Source: Gammaproteobacteria bacterium
Lineage (GTDB): Bacteria; Pseudomonadota; Gammaproteobacteria; Chromatiales; Chromatiaceae
DNA length: 52,696 nucleotides
Direction of reading: 5' to 3'
Assembly: GCA_011389885.1 (NCBI GenBank)
Contig: JAABTK010000004.1
Span: 1 to 52,696 of the forward strand
Position 1 is the stretch's first letter. Each line of letters starts with the position of its first letter. Below are positions 16,409-26,687 of the stretch, piece after piece. The notes beneath the pieces were generated by a model. The model ran no database searches. It saw nothing but the letters and a program-made list of their open reading frames with translations, and had not been told where the DNA came from. The translations under genes were made by a program, and so were the position numbers.

Positions 16409-16738
16409 ATGAGCCTCACAGTCCAGTTTTCCGACGATGCCCTGACCACAATCCTCGACCAGTCGTCCGTCTATACATGCGCCTGCCCGGCGCAGCTGTG
16501 CAAGGCGATCATGCAGCAACGCATGCTGCATCGCTACCAAGCCGGGTGCGTCGGCAAGACCTACACCGACGAGGCCGTGCATGCGGCCATTGCGCACACG
16601 GTCGAGCAGGTCCATGCGGCGCTGGAGGGCTGTCTTGACGAGGTGCTCAGGCTGGAGGGGTGGGATATGGGGACCTATGTCATGCCCGAATCGCTACAAA
16701 AGCAATTGGCCTGCGAGGTGGATGAGGGGTCGCGTTGA
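16409..16738 (+). CDS. Small Cys-containing protein of unknown function
   Basis: A 109-residue soluble protein with a CACPAQLC cluster (Cys24, Cys26, Cys31) and Cys47 and Cys75, which could bind a metal or Fe-S cluster or form disulfides. It has no signal peptide or membrane segment and is not recognised. The ATG at 16409 follows ACGGGATG-type purine-rich sequence. It is the only gene between two closely similar repeat elements (15981-16331 and 16751-17146), an arrangement like a cargo gene or one flanked by independent insertions. Composition is not obviously foreign. Confidence 0.7.
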   Translation: MSLTVQFSDDALTTILDQSSVYTCACPAQLCKAIMQQRMLHRYQAGCVGKTYTDEAVHAAIAHTVEQVHAALEGCLDEVLRLEGWDMGTYVMPESLQKQLACEVDEGSR

Positions 16739-16750
16739 AGCAACCGCCGG

Positions 16751-17146
16751 CTAGCACACCTGCGCGTCAATTACGGAGACAGCGGCGGCTGGGGACGCAA
16801 CGGGGCGTTTCGATTGAAAGCTAAAGGCACGCATTCCAGGGCAGCGAAAACACAACAATTGCCAACCCCAAGGCGTAGCTCGGATGAGCGCCGCACCCGA
16901 CATCCGACGCTTCAGCGGCGAATGCACTGCGCTTGCCCGCCCCCTGTATGACTGCGGGCTCGAAGCCTACGCGCCTTGGCCTAGGCGCTCAACCGGAAAC
17001 CCGCACAGCCCTCCAGGCGGCTAGGCGGCGCTGGATCGCCGGGCAGGCGCAAGCAAGCAACCCCACCCCTCCGCGCGCCCTGCGGTCCGCGGTGCCCTCT
17101 GCGTTCCAAAAGGCATTATTTACGCGCAGGCGTACTCGCAAGATGG
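16751..17146. repeat. CTAG-TIR element, block A, downstream of the small Cys gene
   Basis: Left end CTAGCACACC-GCGCGTCAATTACGG (16751-16790). The right end (about 17111-17140, TTTACGCGCAGGCGTACTCG) is an inverted terminal motif. The interior carries the 87-bp segment identical to the element 800 bp upstream, a 12-bp insertion after it, then the CCAGGCGGCTAGGCGGCG block and the GCGGTCCGCGGTGCCCTCTG end. It stops about 25 bp short of the hisC stop codon. Confidence 0.8.
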
Positions 17147-17168
17147 TCTGCGAATCCCCAGTAATCGC

Positions 17169-18263
17169 CTAACCGCAACTGGCGCGCAGACCAGCCAGGA
17201 AGGCGCGGTTTTCCTCCGGCGCGCCCACGGTGACCCGCAGGCAATCGGCCAGCAGCGGGTGGGTCCCGTGCAGGTTCTTAATCAACACCCCCTGCTCCTT
17301 GAGGCCGGCGTGGATGGCGGGCGCTTGGCCGGCCGGGGTGCGGAACAGGATGAAGTTCGCTTGGCTTTCGTAGGCAAGAATGCCGTCCATCGCATTCAGG
17401 GCCTTGAGCAGATCCTGGCGGGAGCGGCGGATTTCGGCGGTCTGGTCGTCGAACACCGCCTTGTGGCGCAGCGCGAACTCGGTGCTGATCTGGGTCAGCA
17501 CATTGATATTGTAGGGCAGGCGGGTTTTGTCGATTTCCCGGGTCCAGGCTTGGGGGCCGGCGAGCAGGCCCAGGCGCAGGCCGGCGAAGCCCATCTTGGA
17601 CAGGGTGCGCAGCACCAGCAGGTTGGGGAATTCGCCCAGGCGTTGCAGGAAGGTCTCGTCGGTAAAGGGGGCATAGGCCTCGTCCACCACCACCACCCCG
17701 CGGGCGGCGCGCATTACGCGTTCGAGGTCCGCGGCCGAAAACAGATTGCCGGTGGGGTTGTTGGGGTAGGCCAGGAAGATCAGCGCCGGGTCTTGCTCTT
17801 CAATGGCCTGCAGCAGCGGCCCAAGCTCCAGCGAAAAACCCTCGGCGTTCAGCGGCACGCCGCGGTAGTCCATGCCGGCGAACGTAGCGATCATTCGGTA
17901 CATCACAAAGCCCGGCTCCACCGACAGGATGCATCGGCCGGGGCCGCCGAGGGTCAGGGCCAGCATTTGGATCAGTTCGTCCGAGCCATTGCCCAGCAGC
18001 AGGCCCGCATCCGCCGGGATCTCCAACACCTCGCGCAGGCGCTCCTTCAGCGCCGGGGCCTCGGGGTGGGGGTAACGGTTGAGCTGGGCCTCGCCCAGGG
18101 CGTCGAGCCAGTCCGCACGGATCGCTTCGGGCCAGTTGTAGGGGTTTTCCATGGCGTCCAGTTTAATCAAACCGGCGGGGTCCGGCACATGGTAGGCGGA
18201 AATCGCCCGAATCTCCGGGCGAACCCAGGTCGCGGCGAGTTGTTCAGCAGTCTGGTCGGTCAT
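17169..18263 (-). CDS. hisC: Histidinol-phosphate aminotransferase
   Basis: PLP enzyme that transaminates imidazole-acetol phosphate in histidine synthesis. The 364-residue product has the HisC landmarks: KLDAMENPYNWP near 38-49, LGNGSDELI near 92-100, YPNNPTGN near 165, DEAYAPF, and the PLP-lysine motif TLSKMGFAGLRLG near 225-237. The ATG at 18263 is used; an in-frame start 12 codons upstream adds unlike residues. It is the last gene of the murA-hisG-hisD-hisC cluster, but 221 bp of repeat-rich sequence separates it from hisD. It ends with TAG. Confidence 0.95.
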   Translation of the reverse strand: MTDQTAEQLAATWVRPEIRAISAYHVPDPAGLIKLDAMENPYNWPEAIRADWLDALGEAQLNRYPHPEAPALKERLREVLEIPADAGLLLGNGSDELIQMLALTLGGPGRCILSVEPGFVMYRMIATFAGMDYRGVPLNAEGFSLELGPLLQAIEEQDPALIFLAYPNNPTGNLFSAADLERVMRAARGVVVVDEAYAPFTDETFLQRLGEFPNLLVLRTLSKMGFAGLRLGLLAGPQAWTREIDKTRLPYNINVLTQISTEFALRHKAVFDDQTAEIRRSRQDLLKALNAMDGILAYESQANFILFRTPAGQAPAIHAGLKEQGVLIKNLHGTHPLLADCLRVTVGAPEENRAFLAGLRASCG

Positions 18264-18290
18264 GTTCGGCTCTTGGCTCGGGTGGTTTTT

Positions 18291-18386
18291 GTTTGCCACA
18301 GAGACACAGGGGCCACTGAGGTTTTTTTACGCAGGCCTTGCGGGCGTTTTTGCCACAGAGTCACAGCGGTTTTTTACGCAGGCCTT
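18291..18386. repeat. Imperfect tandem duplication between hisD and hisC
   Basis: Two imperfect copies of a TTTGCCACAGAG ... TTTTTTACGCAGGCCTT unit lie at about 18291-18339 and 18347-18386. The rest of the gap, to 18484, contains CCTCTGCGCCCTCTGTGGC, related to the ends of blocks A and B elsewhere in the window. No gene, and no clear terminator or promoter. Confidence 0.6.
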
Positions 18387-18484
18387 TTGGCTTGGAGGCT
18401 GAGGCTTTAGCCGGCGCCGGCGCTGCCAACAACGCCTAAAGACCCGATCGCCCTAATCTCCTCTGCGCCCTCTGTGGCGAAAAA

Positions 18485-19786
18485 TCAGTCCTTCAAACGA
18501 TACTCGGCGGAGCGGGCGTGGGCGGTGAGGCCTTCGCCGCGGGCCAGGATGGAGGCGGTCTTGCCTAGGGTCTGGGCGCCCTGTTCCGAGGCCATGATCA
18601 GGCTGGATCGCTTCTGAAAGTCGTAGGTGCCCAGGGGCGAGGAGAAGCGTGCGGTGCGCGAGGTGGGCAGCACATGGTTGGGTCCGGCGCAATAATCGCC
18701 CAGGGGCTCGGAGGTGTGGCGGCCCATGAAGATGGCGCCGGCGTGGCGGATCTGTTTAGCCAGCGCCAGCGGGTCTTGCACCGACAGCTCCAGGTGCTCG
18801 GGCGCGATGTGGTTGGCGATCTCCGCGGCCTCGTCCAGGTCCTTGCAGGTAATGAGCGCGGCGCGGTCCTTCAACGCCGTGGCGATAATGGGCTCGCGCT
18901 CCATCTCCGGCAGCAGGCGCTCGATGCTGGCCTGCACCCGCTCCACGAAGGCGGCGTCGGGACTGACCAGGATGGACTGGGCGTCCTCGTCGTGCTCGGC
19001 CTGGGAAAACAGGTCCATGGCCACCCAGTCGGGATCCGTGTCGCCGTCGCAAATGACTAGGATCTCCGAGGGGCCGGCCACCATGTCGATGCCCACCTGG
19101 CCGAACACCGCGCGCTTGGCGGTGGCCACGAAGATGTTGCCGGGACCCACCACCTTATCCACCGGCGGCACCGATTCGGTGCCGTAGGCCAGGGCCGCCA
19201 CCGCCTGCGCCCCGCCCAGCGCGAACACGCGGTCCACGCCCGCCACATGCGCCGCGGCCAACACCAGCTCGTTGAGCGCACCGCCCGGGGTGGGCACCAC
19301 CATAATCACCTCGTTCACCCCGGCCACCTTGGCGGGTATGGCGTTCATTAGCACCGAGGAGGGATAGGCCGCCTTGCCGCCGGGCACGTAGAGCCCGGCG
19401 CGATCCAGCGCCGTCACCTGCTGCCCCAGCAGGGTGCCGTCGGCCTCGGTATAGCTCCAGGACTCCAGCTTCTGTCGCTCGGCATAGCGGCGCACCCGCT
19501 CGGCGGCATGCTCCAGGGCCTGCTGCTGCGCGGCGGGGATGGTCTTCCAGGCCTGCTCCAGCCGCGCCAGCGGGATCTCCAGATCCGCCGCCGAGGTCGC
19601 CTGCCAGCCGTCGAAACGGTTGGTGTACTCCAACAGCGCCGCATCCCCCCGCTCCCGCACCGCCGCGATAATCTCATTAACCGTCTGATTCACCCCGGCA
19701 TCCGACACCGAATCCCAGGCCAACAGCCCGTCGAGTTGTCGGTAGAAATCGGCATCGGCGGATGTTAGCCGTTTGATCTGGACCAT
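18485..19786 (-). CDS. hisD: Histidinol dehydrogenase
   Basis: Zinc- and NAD-dependent enzyme that oxidises L-histidinol to histidine in two steps. The 433-residue protein has normal family length. Visible landmarks are the [16 protein letters not shown] block near 215-230, the Gln/His zinc ligands in [12 protein letters not shown], the catalytic Glu-His pair in IAPEHLEL, the Asp ligand in [14 protein letters not shown], and the C-terminal His ligand in [11 protein letters not shown]. The ATG at 19786 fits the family N-terminus. It lies downstream of hisG, but 403 bp of REP and other repeats intervene, which could uncouple expression. Confidence 0.96.
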   Translation of the reverse strand: MVQIKRLTSADADFYRQLDGLLAWDSVSDAGVNQTVNEIIAAVRERGDAALLEYTNRFDGWQATSAADLEIPLARLEQAWKTIPAAQQQALEHAAERVRRYAERQKLESWSYTEADGTLLGQQVTALDRAGLYVPGGKAAYPSSVLMNAIPAKVAGVNEVIMVVPTPGGALNELVLAAAHVAGVDRVFALGGAQAVAALAYGTESVPPVDKVVGPGNIFVATAKRAVFGQVGIDMVAGPSEILVICDGDTDPDWVAMDLFSQAEHDEDAQSILVSPDAAFVERVQASIERLLPEMEREPIIATALKDRAALITCKDLDEAAEIANHIAPEHLELSVQDPLALAKQIRHAGAIFMGRHTSEPLGDYCAGPNHVLPTSRTARFSSPLGTYDFQKRSSLIMASEQGAQTLGKTASILARGEGLTAHARSAEYRLKD

Positions 19787-19802
19787 GTTAAACCCCTGTT
19801 TG

Positions 19803-19862
19803 AGTGCTGAGTGCTGAGTTCTGGGCTCTGGGTGCTTGGTGCTGAGTTCTGAATGCTAAGTT
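19803..19862. repeat. Degenerate GAGTGCTGAGTTCTGG repeat
   Basis: Repeated units related to GAGTGCTGA and GTGCTTGGTGCTGAGTT just upstream of hisD, of the same kind as 203-262. An inverted run (CACTCAGAACTCAGCCCTCA) lies at about 20173-20192 and reaches the hisG stop codon. Confidence 0.5.
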
Positions 19863-19877
19863 AGCGGCGCGTGAGCC

Positions 19878-20070
19878 TGCTAGTGCGGCCGCGCCGAGGT
19901 AACGAAAACAATGAATCAATCGATCCATGTCTTGCGGGAGCGGTTTGCAACCGCGATCAGCCGCTTTAGCGGCTTGGGCCGGGCGTGGGCGTCGGATCAG
20001 AGGCCGTCATCGCGGATGCAATCCGCTCCCACTGTGGTTTCCGTTATTTGTACGCCGGCGCACTAGCCCG
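19878..20070. repeat. CTAG-TIR element carrying a REP pair, between hisG and hisD
   Basis: The left end CTAGTGCGG-CCGCGCC (from about 19879) and the right end GCGCACTAG (about 20058-20066) are inverted copies of the family terminal motif, both with CTAG. Inside is a REP palindrome GGGAGCGGTTTGCAACCGC (19936-19954), a GATCAGCCGCTTTAGCGGC stretch, and an opposing degenerate REP (GCGGATGCAATCCGCTCCCA, 20013-20032), which gives a BIME-like pair. The interior matches 49129-49240. Confidence 0.8.
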
Positions 20071-20109
20071 ATAGGCCTCTTGTATCTCAACCGTGCGACG
20101 CAAAGCGTC

Positions 20110-20142
20110 GGGGCATGCGTTCCCGCGTAAAACATGGGAACG
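20110..20142. repeat. GTTCCCGCG...CATGGGAACGAG hairpin
   Basis: GTTCCC and GGGAAC arms flank a short loop (GCGTAAAACAT), followed by GAGG. A similar palindrome, ATCCCCACGC...GCATGGGGACGAGG, sits at about 32868-32895. Sequences of this kind are widespread in proteobacterial intergenic DNA; function unknown. Confidence 0.45.
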
Positions 20143-20189
20143 AGGAAGCACCCGGCACCCAGCGCCAACAAGCACTCAGAACTCAGCCC

Positions 20190-20828
20190 TCAATTCTCAA
20201 CCGCCTCCCGTAACGCCTCCAAAACCTGGATAACGGTCCCGTGTTTCATCTTCCACGACGCCTTGTTCACCACCAGCCGGGAGCTGATGTCGCAGATATG
20301 TTCGAGCTTCACCAGGCCGTTGGCCTTGAGGGTGTTGCCGCTCTCCACCAGGTCCACGATGAGGTCGGAGAGGCCGACGATGGGGGCGAGTTCCATGGAG
20401 CCGTAGAGTTTGATGATTTCCACCTGCTGGCCCTTGGCGGCGAAGTGCTGTTGCGCCGAGCGGACGTATTTGGTGGCGATGCGCAGGCGGCGGCGCTTGA
20501 GGTCGGCCCCCGGTTGGCCGGCCACCCACAGGGCGCAGCAGGCGATTTTGAGGTCCAGGGGCTCGTACAGGCCGTCGCCGCCGTGTTCCAGCAGCACGTC
20601 CTTGCCCGCCACGCCGATGTCCGCCGCACCCCACTGGACATAGGTGGGCACGTCCGAGGCGCGGATGATCACCAGCTTCACCTGCGGGTGGTTGGTGTCG
20701 AGGATCAGCTTGCGGCTGGTCTCCGGGTCGTCCAGCGGCTCGATGCCGGCATGCGCCAGCAGCGGCAGGGTCTGCTTGAAGATGCGGCCCTTGGAGAGGG
20801 CGATGGTAATGGGGGTGTCGAAGGTCAT
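20190..20828 (-). CDS. hisG: ATP phosphoribosyltransferase, short form
   Basis: First enzyme of histidine synthesis, joining ATP and PRPP. The 212-residue length is that of the short HisG_S type, which lacks the C-terminal regulatory domain and needs the HisZ subunit; hisZ is not in this window. Recognised segments are [10 protein letters not shown] near 7-16, [16 protein letters not shown] near 64-79, [13 protein letters not shown] near 117-129, and the PRPP loop [15 protein letters not shown] near 158-172. It begins 24 bp after murA and is followed by a repeat cluster before hisD. Feedback inhibition would act through HisZ (family knowledge). Confidence 0.94.
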   Translation of the reverse strand: MTFDTPITIALSKGRIFKQTLPLLAHAGIEPLDDPETSRKLILDTNHPQVKLVIIRASDVPTYVQWGAADIGVAGKDVLLEHGGDGLYEPLDLKIACCALWVAGQPGADLKRRRLRIATKYVRSAQQHFAAKGQQVEIIKLYGSMELAPIVGLSDLIVDLVESGNTLKANGLVKLEHICDISSRLVVNKASWKMKHGTVIQVLEALREAVEN

Positions 20829-20852
20829 GGGTGTCTCGAACCAGGGTTCGGG

Positions 20853-22409
<1,557 letters not shown>

Positions 22410-24110
22410 ATGTCGATTGACTTGCGTCTCACTGTGTTTCTGCTGTTTGTTGTGCTGAGCGCCCCGCTTGCGGGGCAGACGGCGCCCCCGGCTGCGGCCG
22501 GGGACGGCGCGCCGGCGGATTTAGTGCCGGATCCGACCGCTGAAACCTTGACTCGGTTGCTGGAAATCCGCGAGCTGACGCTGGCCAAGCGCAAGCAACT
22601 GGAGGACCTCACCAAGGCGCTCAAAAGGGCCGACGTAGAGGCGAAGGCGGAGATTGAGAAGCAGCTCGCGGGCCTGCCCGAGAGCATCGACAAGCTCAAT
22701 CAGTCGTTCGAGCAGGTGGCCATCGGCGGCATTGACTTGGATGACCTGAACGAGCAGCCCAGCGAGGAAATCGACTGGAAGCGGGAGCTGGAGCAGATCA
22801 CCCGGCCGATCCTGGCGTCGCTGAAGGACCTGACGGAAAAACCGCGCAAAATCGAGCAGTTGCGCGCCGCGACCACGCGCCTCGACGAGCAGCTTCAGGT
22901 GGTGGAGCGGGGCCTTGCGTCGCTGCAAGCCTTGCAGCAAAAGGACCCGCCGCCGTCCGTGGCAAGCAAGCTCCAAGGCCTGATTGATGTTTGGCAGCGG
23001 CGCAAGACCGACCTCGCAGGGGCGAAAGAGGTGGTGAGTTATCAACTGGCCAGCCTGCAGGGGCGCAATGTCTCGGTGTGGGAAAGCGTGCGCGGGGCCC
23101 TGATGGCCTTCGGCCAGGGGCGCGGACTGACCTTGTTGATCGCCCTGGGCATGGGGCTCGGCATTTGGTTGCTGTCGCGACTGGCGCTGGCGCTGGTGCA
23201 GCGCTCGCACCGTAACGAGCCCGGCCAGGACCGCCGGCGCCTGAATCGAATGACGTTCTATATCTACCGCGCGGCCACGGTGGTGCTGATCGTCATCGGC
23301 CTGCTGGCGGTGTTTTACGTCCGCGGCGATCTGCTGCTACTGGCCCTGACCCTGCTCGGCCTGTTCATGCTGCTGATGAGCCTGCGCCAGACCTTGCCCA
23401 AGTACCTGACCGAGATTCGGCTGTTGCTCGACATGGGGGGCATTCGGCACGACGAGCGGCTGGTCTATGCCGGGATTCCGCTGGAGGTGAAGAGCATTCG
23501 CACCTTCGTGACCTTGTGCAATCCGGAGCTGGAAGGCATGCTGCGGATGCCGCTGCGCCAGGCCGGCGAACTGATCTCCAGGCCCTGCGGGGACGAGCCC
23601 TGGTTTCCCACCCGAACGGGGGATTTTGTGCTGTTCTCCGACGGCCGCCTAGGCGAGGTGCTGCGGCAGACGGTGGAGGTGGTGGAGCTGCGCAATGCCG
23701 GGGCCATCCTGCAATATGCCACTAGCGATTTCTATGCCATGGATTTCCGCAACCTGTCCCGCGAGGGCTTCGGCGTGGCGGTGAGCTTTGGCATCGACTA
23801 CAGCCACCAGGCCGAATGCCTGGACCGAATCCCGGCGCGCATGCGCGCGGCCCTGGACGCGGCCTTCGCGCGCAAAGGCTGGAGCGACGACCTGCAAGAC
23901 CTGTTGGTGGCGTTCAAAGAGGCCGGCGTGAACTCCCTCGATTACCTGGTTTACGTCACCCTCGGCCCGCGTCTCGCCGGGTCTTATTTCAGCGTGGGCC
24001 GTTTGGTGCAGCAGACCCTGGTGGATACCTGCAATCAGGAAGGCTGGGGTATTCCCTTCGCCCAGCTTACGTTGCACAAGGGTGCGGGATTCGACGCCCC
24101 GCCGAAGTGA
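22410..24110 (+). CDS. MscS-family mechanosensitive channel with coiled-coil N-terminal domain
   Basis: A 566-residue inner-membrane protein: signal peptide (about 1-23), a long helical, probably coiled-coil periplasmic region (about 45-210), three transmembrane segments (about 228-250, 272-293 and 295-315), then an MscS-like cytoplasmic part. It keeps features of that domain: TGDFVLFSDGRLGEV (compare the GD...G.V beta-domain pattern), FRNLSREGFGVAVSFGIDY, and the closing WGIPFAQLTLHKG (compare IPFPQ). The segment between pore helix and beta domain is longer than in E. coli MscS. ATAAGG (22397-22402) supports ATG 22410 over GTG 22401. It probably acts as a tension-gated osmotic valve. Confidence 0.75.
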   Translation: MSIDLRLTVFLLFVVLSAPLAGQTAPPAAAGDGAPADLVPDPTAETLTRLLEIRELTLAKRKQLEDLTKALKRADVEAKAEIEKQLAGLPESIDKLNQSFEQVAIGGIDLDDLNEQPSEEIDWKRELEQITRPILASLKDLTEKPRKIEQLRAATTRLDEQLQVVERGLASLQALQQKDPPPSVASKLQGLIDVWQRRKTDLAGAKEVVSYQLASLQGRNVSVWESVRGALMAFGQGRGLTLLIALGMGLGIWLLSRLALALVQRSHRNEPGQDRRRLNRMTFYIYRAATVVLIVIGLLAVFYVRGDLLLLALTLLGLFMLLMSLRQTLPKYLTEIRLLLDMGGIRHDERLVYAGIPLEVKSIRTFVTLCNPELEGMLRMPLRQAGELISRPCGDEPWFPTRTGDFVLFSDGRLGEVLRQTVEVVELRNAGAILQYATSDFYAMDFRNLSREGFGVAVSFGIDYSHQAECLDRIPARMRAALDAAFARKGWSDDLQDLLVAFKEAGVNSLDYLVYVTLGPRLAGSYFSVGRLVQQTLVDTCNQEGWGIPFAQLTLHKGAGFDAPPK

Positions 24111-24177
24111 TGGGGCCTGCGGGCGATTTCGTGTTAAATTTCCTCTTTTCCAACGGCGTTATTTGAGGGAAAAAAGG

Positions 24178-25266
24178 ATGTTTAAAGCGCCTGTATCGCT
24201 GCTTTTATGGCTCGGCCTTTGGCTCGGGTCCCCGGCCGGGGCCGCTTGGCGGGGCTTCGGGGGGGGCGATAAGGCGGCGACCGATTTCGCCGGCCAGACC
24301 CTGCATATACTCACCTGGGAGGACTACATCGCCCCCGAATTGGCCGCCGCCTTCACCCGAGAGACCGGGGCCGAACTGCGCTGGAGCTACTTCGACGACG
24401 ATCACCACCGCGACACCCGGTTAAAGGAACAGGGCGCCCTGGGCACCGACCTGGTGCTAGTGAATGAAAAGAACATCAGGCGGTATCGTAAGCGGGGCTG
24501 GCTGGCCCCGCTGAGTGCGGAGGAAGCGCCGAACCTGAAGCATATCGCCGGCCGTTGGTTCGACCGCTTTCCCGACGCCCGCGGTATTGCGGCGCCCTAT
24601 TTCCGGGGCGTCACCGGCATCCTCTAGCGCAAGGACCTGGTGGCCGCGCCCATCACCCGTTGGCAACAGTTGTTCGACCCGGCGCCCGCGTTACAGGGGA
24701 AGATCCGCATGCCCAGCGACCCGCGGGAGCTGTTGTCTATCGCGCTGCTGGCCGACGGGCATTCGCTGAACGCCGAAGGGATGGCGCTCTACGAGGCGGC
24801 CAAGGCGCGCCTGTTGGAACAACAACCCCCTGTCAGGGTCTATGGTGCGCAAGAGCTGAGCGAGCAAGACCCCATCGTCACCGGCGAGGTGCTGGCCTCC
24901 GCCAGCTATAGCGGCGATGCGTTGACCTTGCAAGGCTTTAACGACAAGCTGGAGTATCTGACTCCAGAGGAAGGGGGCGGTTTTTAGATGGACTTTTTTG
25001 TGGTGATGCGCAGCTCCCGGCAGCCGCAGCCGGCCTATGCCTTCCTGAACTTTCTAAATGCGGGTGAAAACGCCGCTCGTAATGCGGGCTATGTGTATTA
25101 CGCCACGCCCAACACCGCGGCGCTGGACCAGGCGTCCGCAGAATATCGCCGCAACCGGGTGATCTTTCCCGACCACGCAACGCTCGCCCGCTGTGAAGCC
25201 CAACGGCCGTTGCCGGTTTGGGTGCGCGGGCACATCAACAATATCGCGGCGCAGGTGGTGCGATGA
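24178..25266 (+). pseudogene. Polyamine ABC transporter substrate-binding protein (PotD/PotF family), two in-frame TAG codons
   Basis: A single reading frame of 362 codons, close to normal PotD/PotF length, begins at the ATG after AAAAAGG and ends at TGA 25264-25266. It has a signal peptide, the ILTWEDYIAPEL start of the mature protein, APYFRGVTGIL, then YSGDALTLQGFNDKLEYLTPEEGG (read in two parts), AYAFLNFLNAGENAARNAGYV and YYATPN near the end. Two amber codons interrupt it: TAG at 24625-24627, where relatives have Tyr before RKDLV, and TAG at 24985-24987, where relatives have Trp before (M/V)D. Nothing else is broken and no frameshift is seen. Downstream conservation argues for recent decay or amber read-through. 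No permease or ATPase gene is adjacent. Other genes here use TAG as a true stop. Confidence 0.88.
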
Positions 25267-25340
25267 TAAAACGCACTGACAGCCAATGCTGGTCATGACA
25301 TATTACGCCCGATTCAAACCGTCCAACCGCAGAGTGATCG

Positions 25341-26687
25341 ATGATGGCGCGAGCCGCGAGAAAATGGGTGTTTTTCCTCCCGGTGCTGCTGGGGGTCGCG
25401 GCCGTGGCGGTCTTCAAACAAGGCCGCGAAGCGCCGCAACAGGCCCCGGTGGCGGAAAAGCCGGTCCTGGTGCGGGTGATGGCGGCGCCGCGGTTGGCGG
25501 TGCGGCCGCGCGCCAGCGGTCACGGCACGGTGCGGCCAAGCCGTAGCTGGGAGGCGGTGGCCCAGGTCAAGGGGCGCATCCTGGAAAAGCACCCCAAGCT
25601 GCAAAAGGGCGCGATCCTGGCCCAGGGCGCCCTGCTGTTGCGCATCGATCCCGCCGAATACCGCCTGCGCATCGCCCAAATCGAGGCCGACATCGCCGCC
25701 ACGCGCGCCCAGTTGGACGAGGCGGCGGTAAAGGGAGACAACATCCGCGCGGCGCTGGCGGTGGAGCGCCAGGCCCTGGAGCTGGCGCAAAAGGCGCTGG
25801 AGCGCAAGAAGGACCTAGCGGTGAAGGGCGGGGTCAGCCGCTCGGACCTGGAGGCCCAGGAGCGCACCCTATTGGCCCAGCGCCAGAGCGTGCTCACCCA
25901 ACGCAGCAGCCTGAATCTGCTGCCCGCCCAGCGCGCCCTGCTGGAGGCCCGCGCGGCGGGTCTCGAGGCCCAGCTCGAAAGCGCCCGCCGCGACCTGGCG
26001 AACACCGAGGTTCGGCTGCCCTTCGATGGCCGGGTGGCGGCGGTGAACGTGGAACAAGCGCAATATGTGCGCGAGGGCGAGGTGCTGGCGGTGGCGGACG
26101 ACATGCATCGCGCCGAGGTGGAGGTGCAGATCCCGCTGGAGCGCTTCGCCAGCGTGATCCGCAGCGAAGGGGTGCTGAATCTGCTGCCCGGCGCCGGGGT
26201 CGAGCTGGGGCCGGAGCGGCTGCATGTGGAGGCGGAGGTGCGCTTCGACGAAGGCGAGATCCACGCCCGCTGGGCGGCGCGTTTCGCCCGCGTAAGCGAC
26301 ACCCTGGACCCGGAAACCCGCACCGTAGGCGTGATCGTGGAGGTGGATGAGCCCTACTCCGACGTCCAGCCGGGCATCCGCCCGCCGCTGCTCAAGGGGC
26401 TGTTCGTCGAGGTGGTGCTGACCGGCCCGCCCGCCGCCGAGCTGCCGGTGATCCCGCGTTCGGCCTACCGCAACGGCCGGGTGCTAGTGGCCGATGCGGA
26501 CGACCGGCTGGTGATCCGCCCCGTCACCCCGGCCTTAATGCAGCCAGGTTATTTGGCCATCGAAAGCGGCCTGGAGGGCGGCGAGCGGGTGATCCTCTCC
26601 GACCTCAGCCCGGCCATCGCCGGCCGCCTGCTCCAGCCCCGCCTGGATGAGGCCGCCCGACAACGGCTCAACGCCGAGGCCAACTGA
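25341..26687 (+). CDS. RND efflux periplasmic adaptor (membrane fusion protein)
   Basis: A 448-residue HlyD/AcrA-type adaptor linking an RND pump to the outer membrane. It has an N-terminal membrane anchor (about 8-25), a lipoyl half-motif (AQVKGRILEKHPKLQKGAIL near 74-93), a long alpha-helical hairpin (about 108-225, rich in Glu, Arg, Ala and Gln), the second lipoyl half (TEVRLPFDGRVAAVNVEQAQ), then beta-barrel and membrane-proximal domains ending near 440. The stop overlaps the start of the pump gene by one base (TGATG), so the two form an operon. No TolC-like gene is nearby. Substrate cannot be told from sequence. Confidence 0.9.
   Translation: MMARAARKWVFFLPVLLGVAAVAVFKQGREAPQQAPVAEKPVLVRVMAAPRLAVRPRASGHGTVRPSRSWEAVAQVKGRILEKHPKLQKGAILAQGALLLRIDPAEYRLRIAQIEADIAATRAQLDEAAVKGDNIRAALAVERQALELAQKALERKKDLAVKGGVSRSDLEAQERTLLAQRQSVLTQRSSLNLLPAQRALLEARAAGLEAQLESARRDLANTEVRLPFDGRVAAVNVEQAQYVREGEVLAVADDMHRAEVEVQIPLERFASVIRSEGVLNLLPGAGVELGPERLHVEAEVRFDEGEIHARWAARFARVSDTLDPETRTVGVIVEVDEPYSDVQPGIRPPLLKGLFVEVVLTGPPAAELPVIPRSAYRNGRVLVADADDRLVIRPVTPALMQPGYLAIESGLEGGERVILSDLSPAIAGRLLQPRLDEAARQRLNAEAN

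Noticed and set aside
15708-17146. Integron cassette array or insertion sequence
   Set aside because: No integrase or transposase gene, and the ends do not show attC-like GTTRRRY/RYYYAAC cores; the elements are non-coding apart from one small gene.
24178-25266. Genome-wide reassignment of TAG
   Set aside because: TAG is the natural terminator of several intact genes here (coq7, the pterin dehydratase, hisC, ubiI, fau, second Slp), so a general code change is unlikely.
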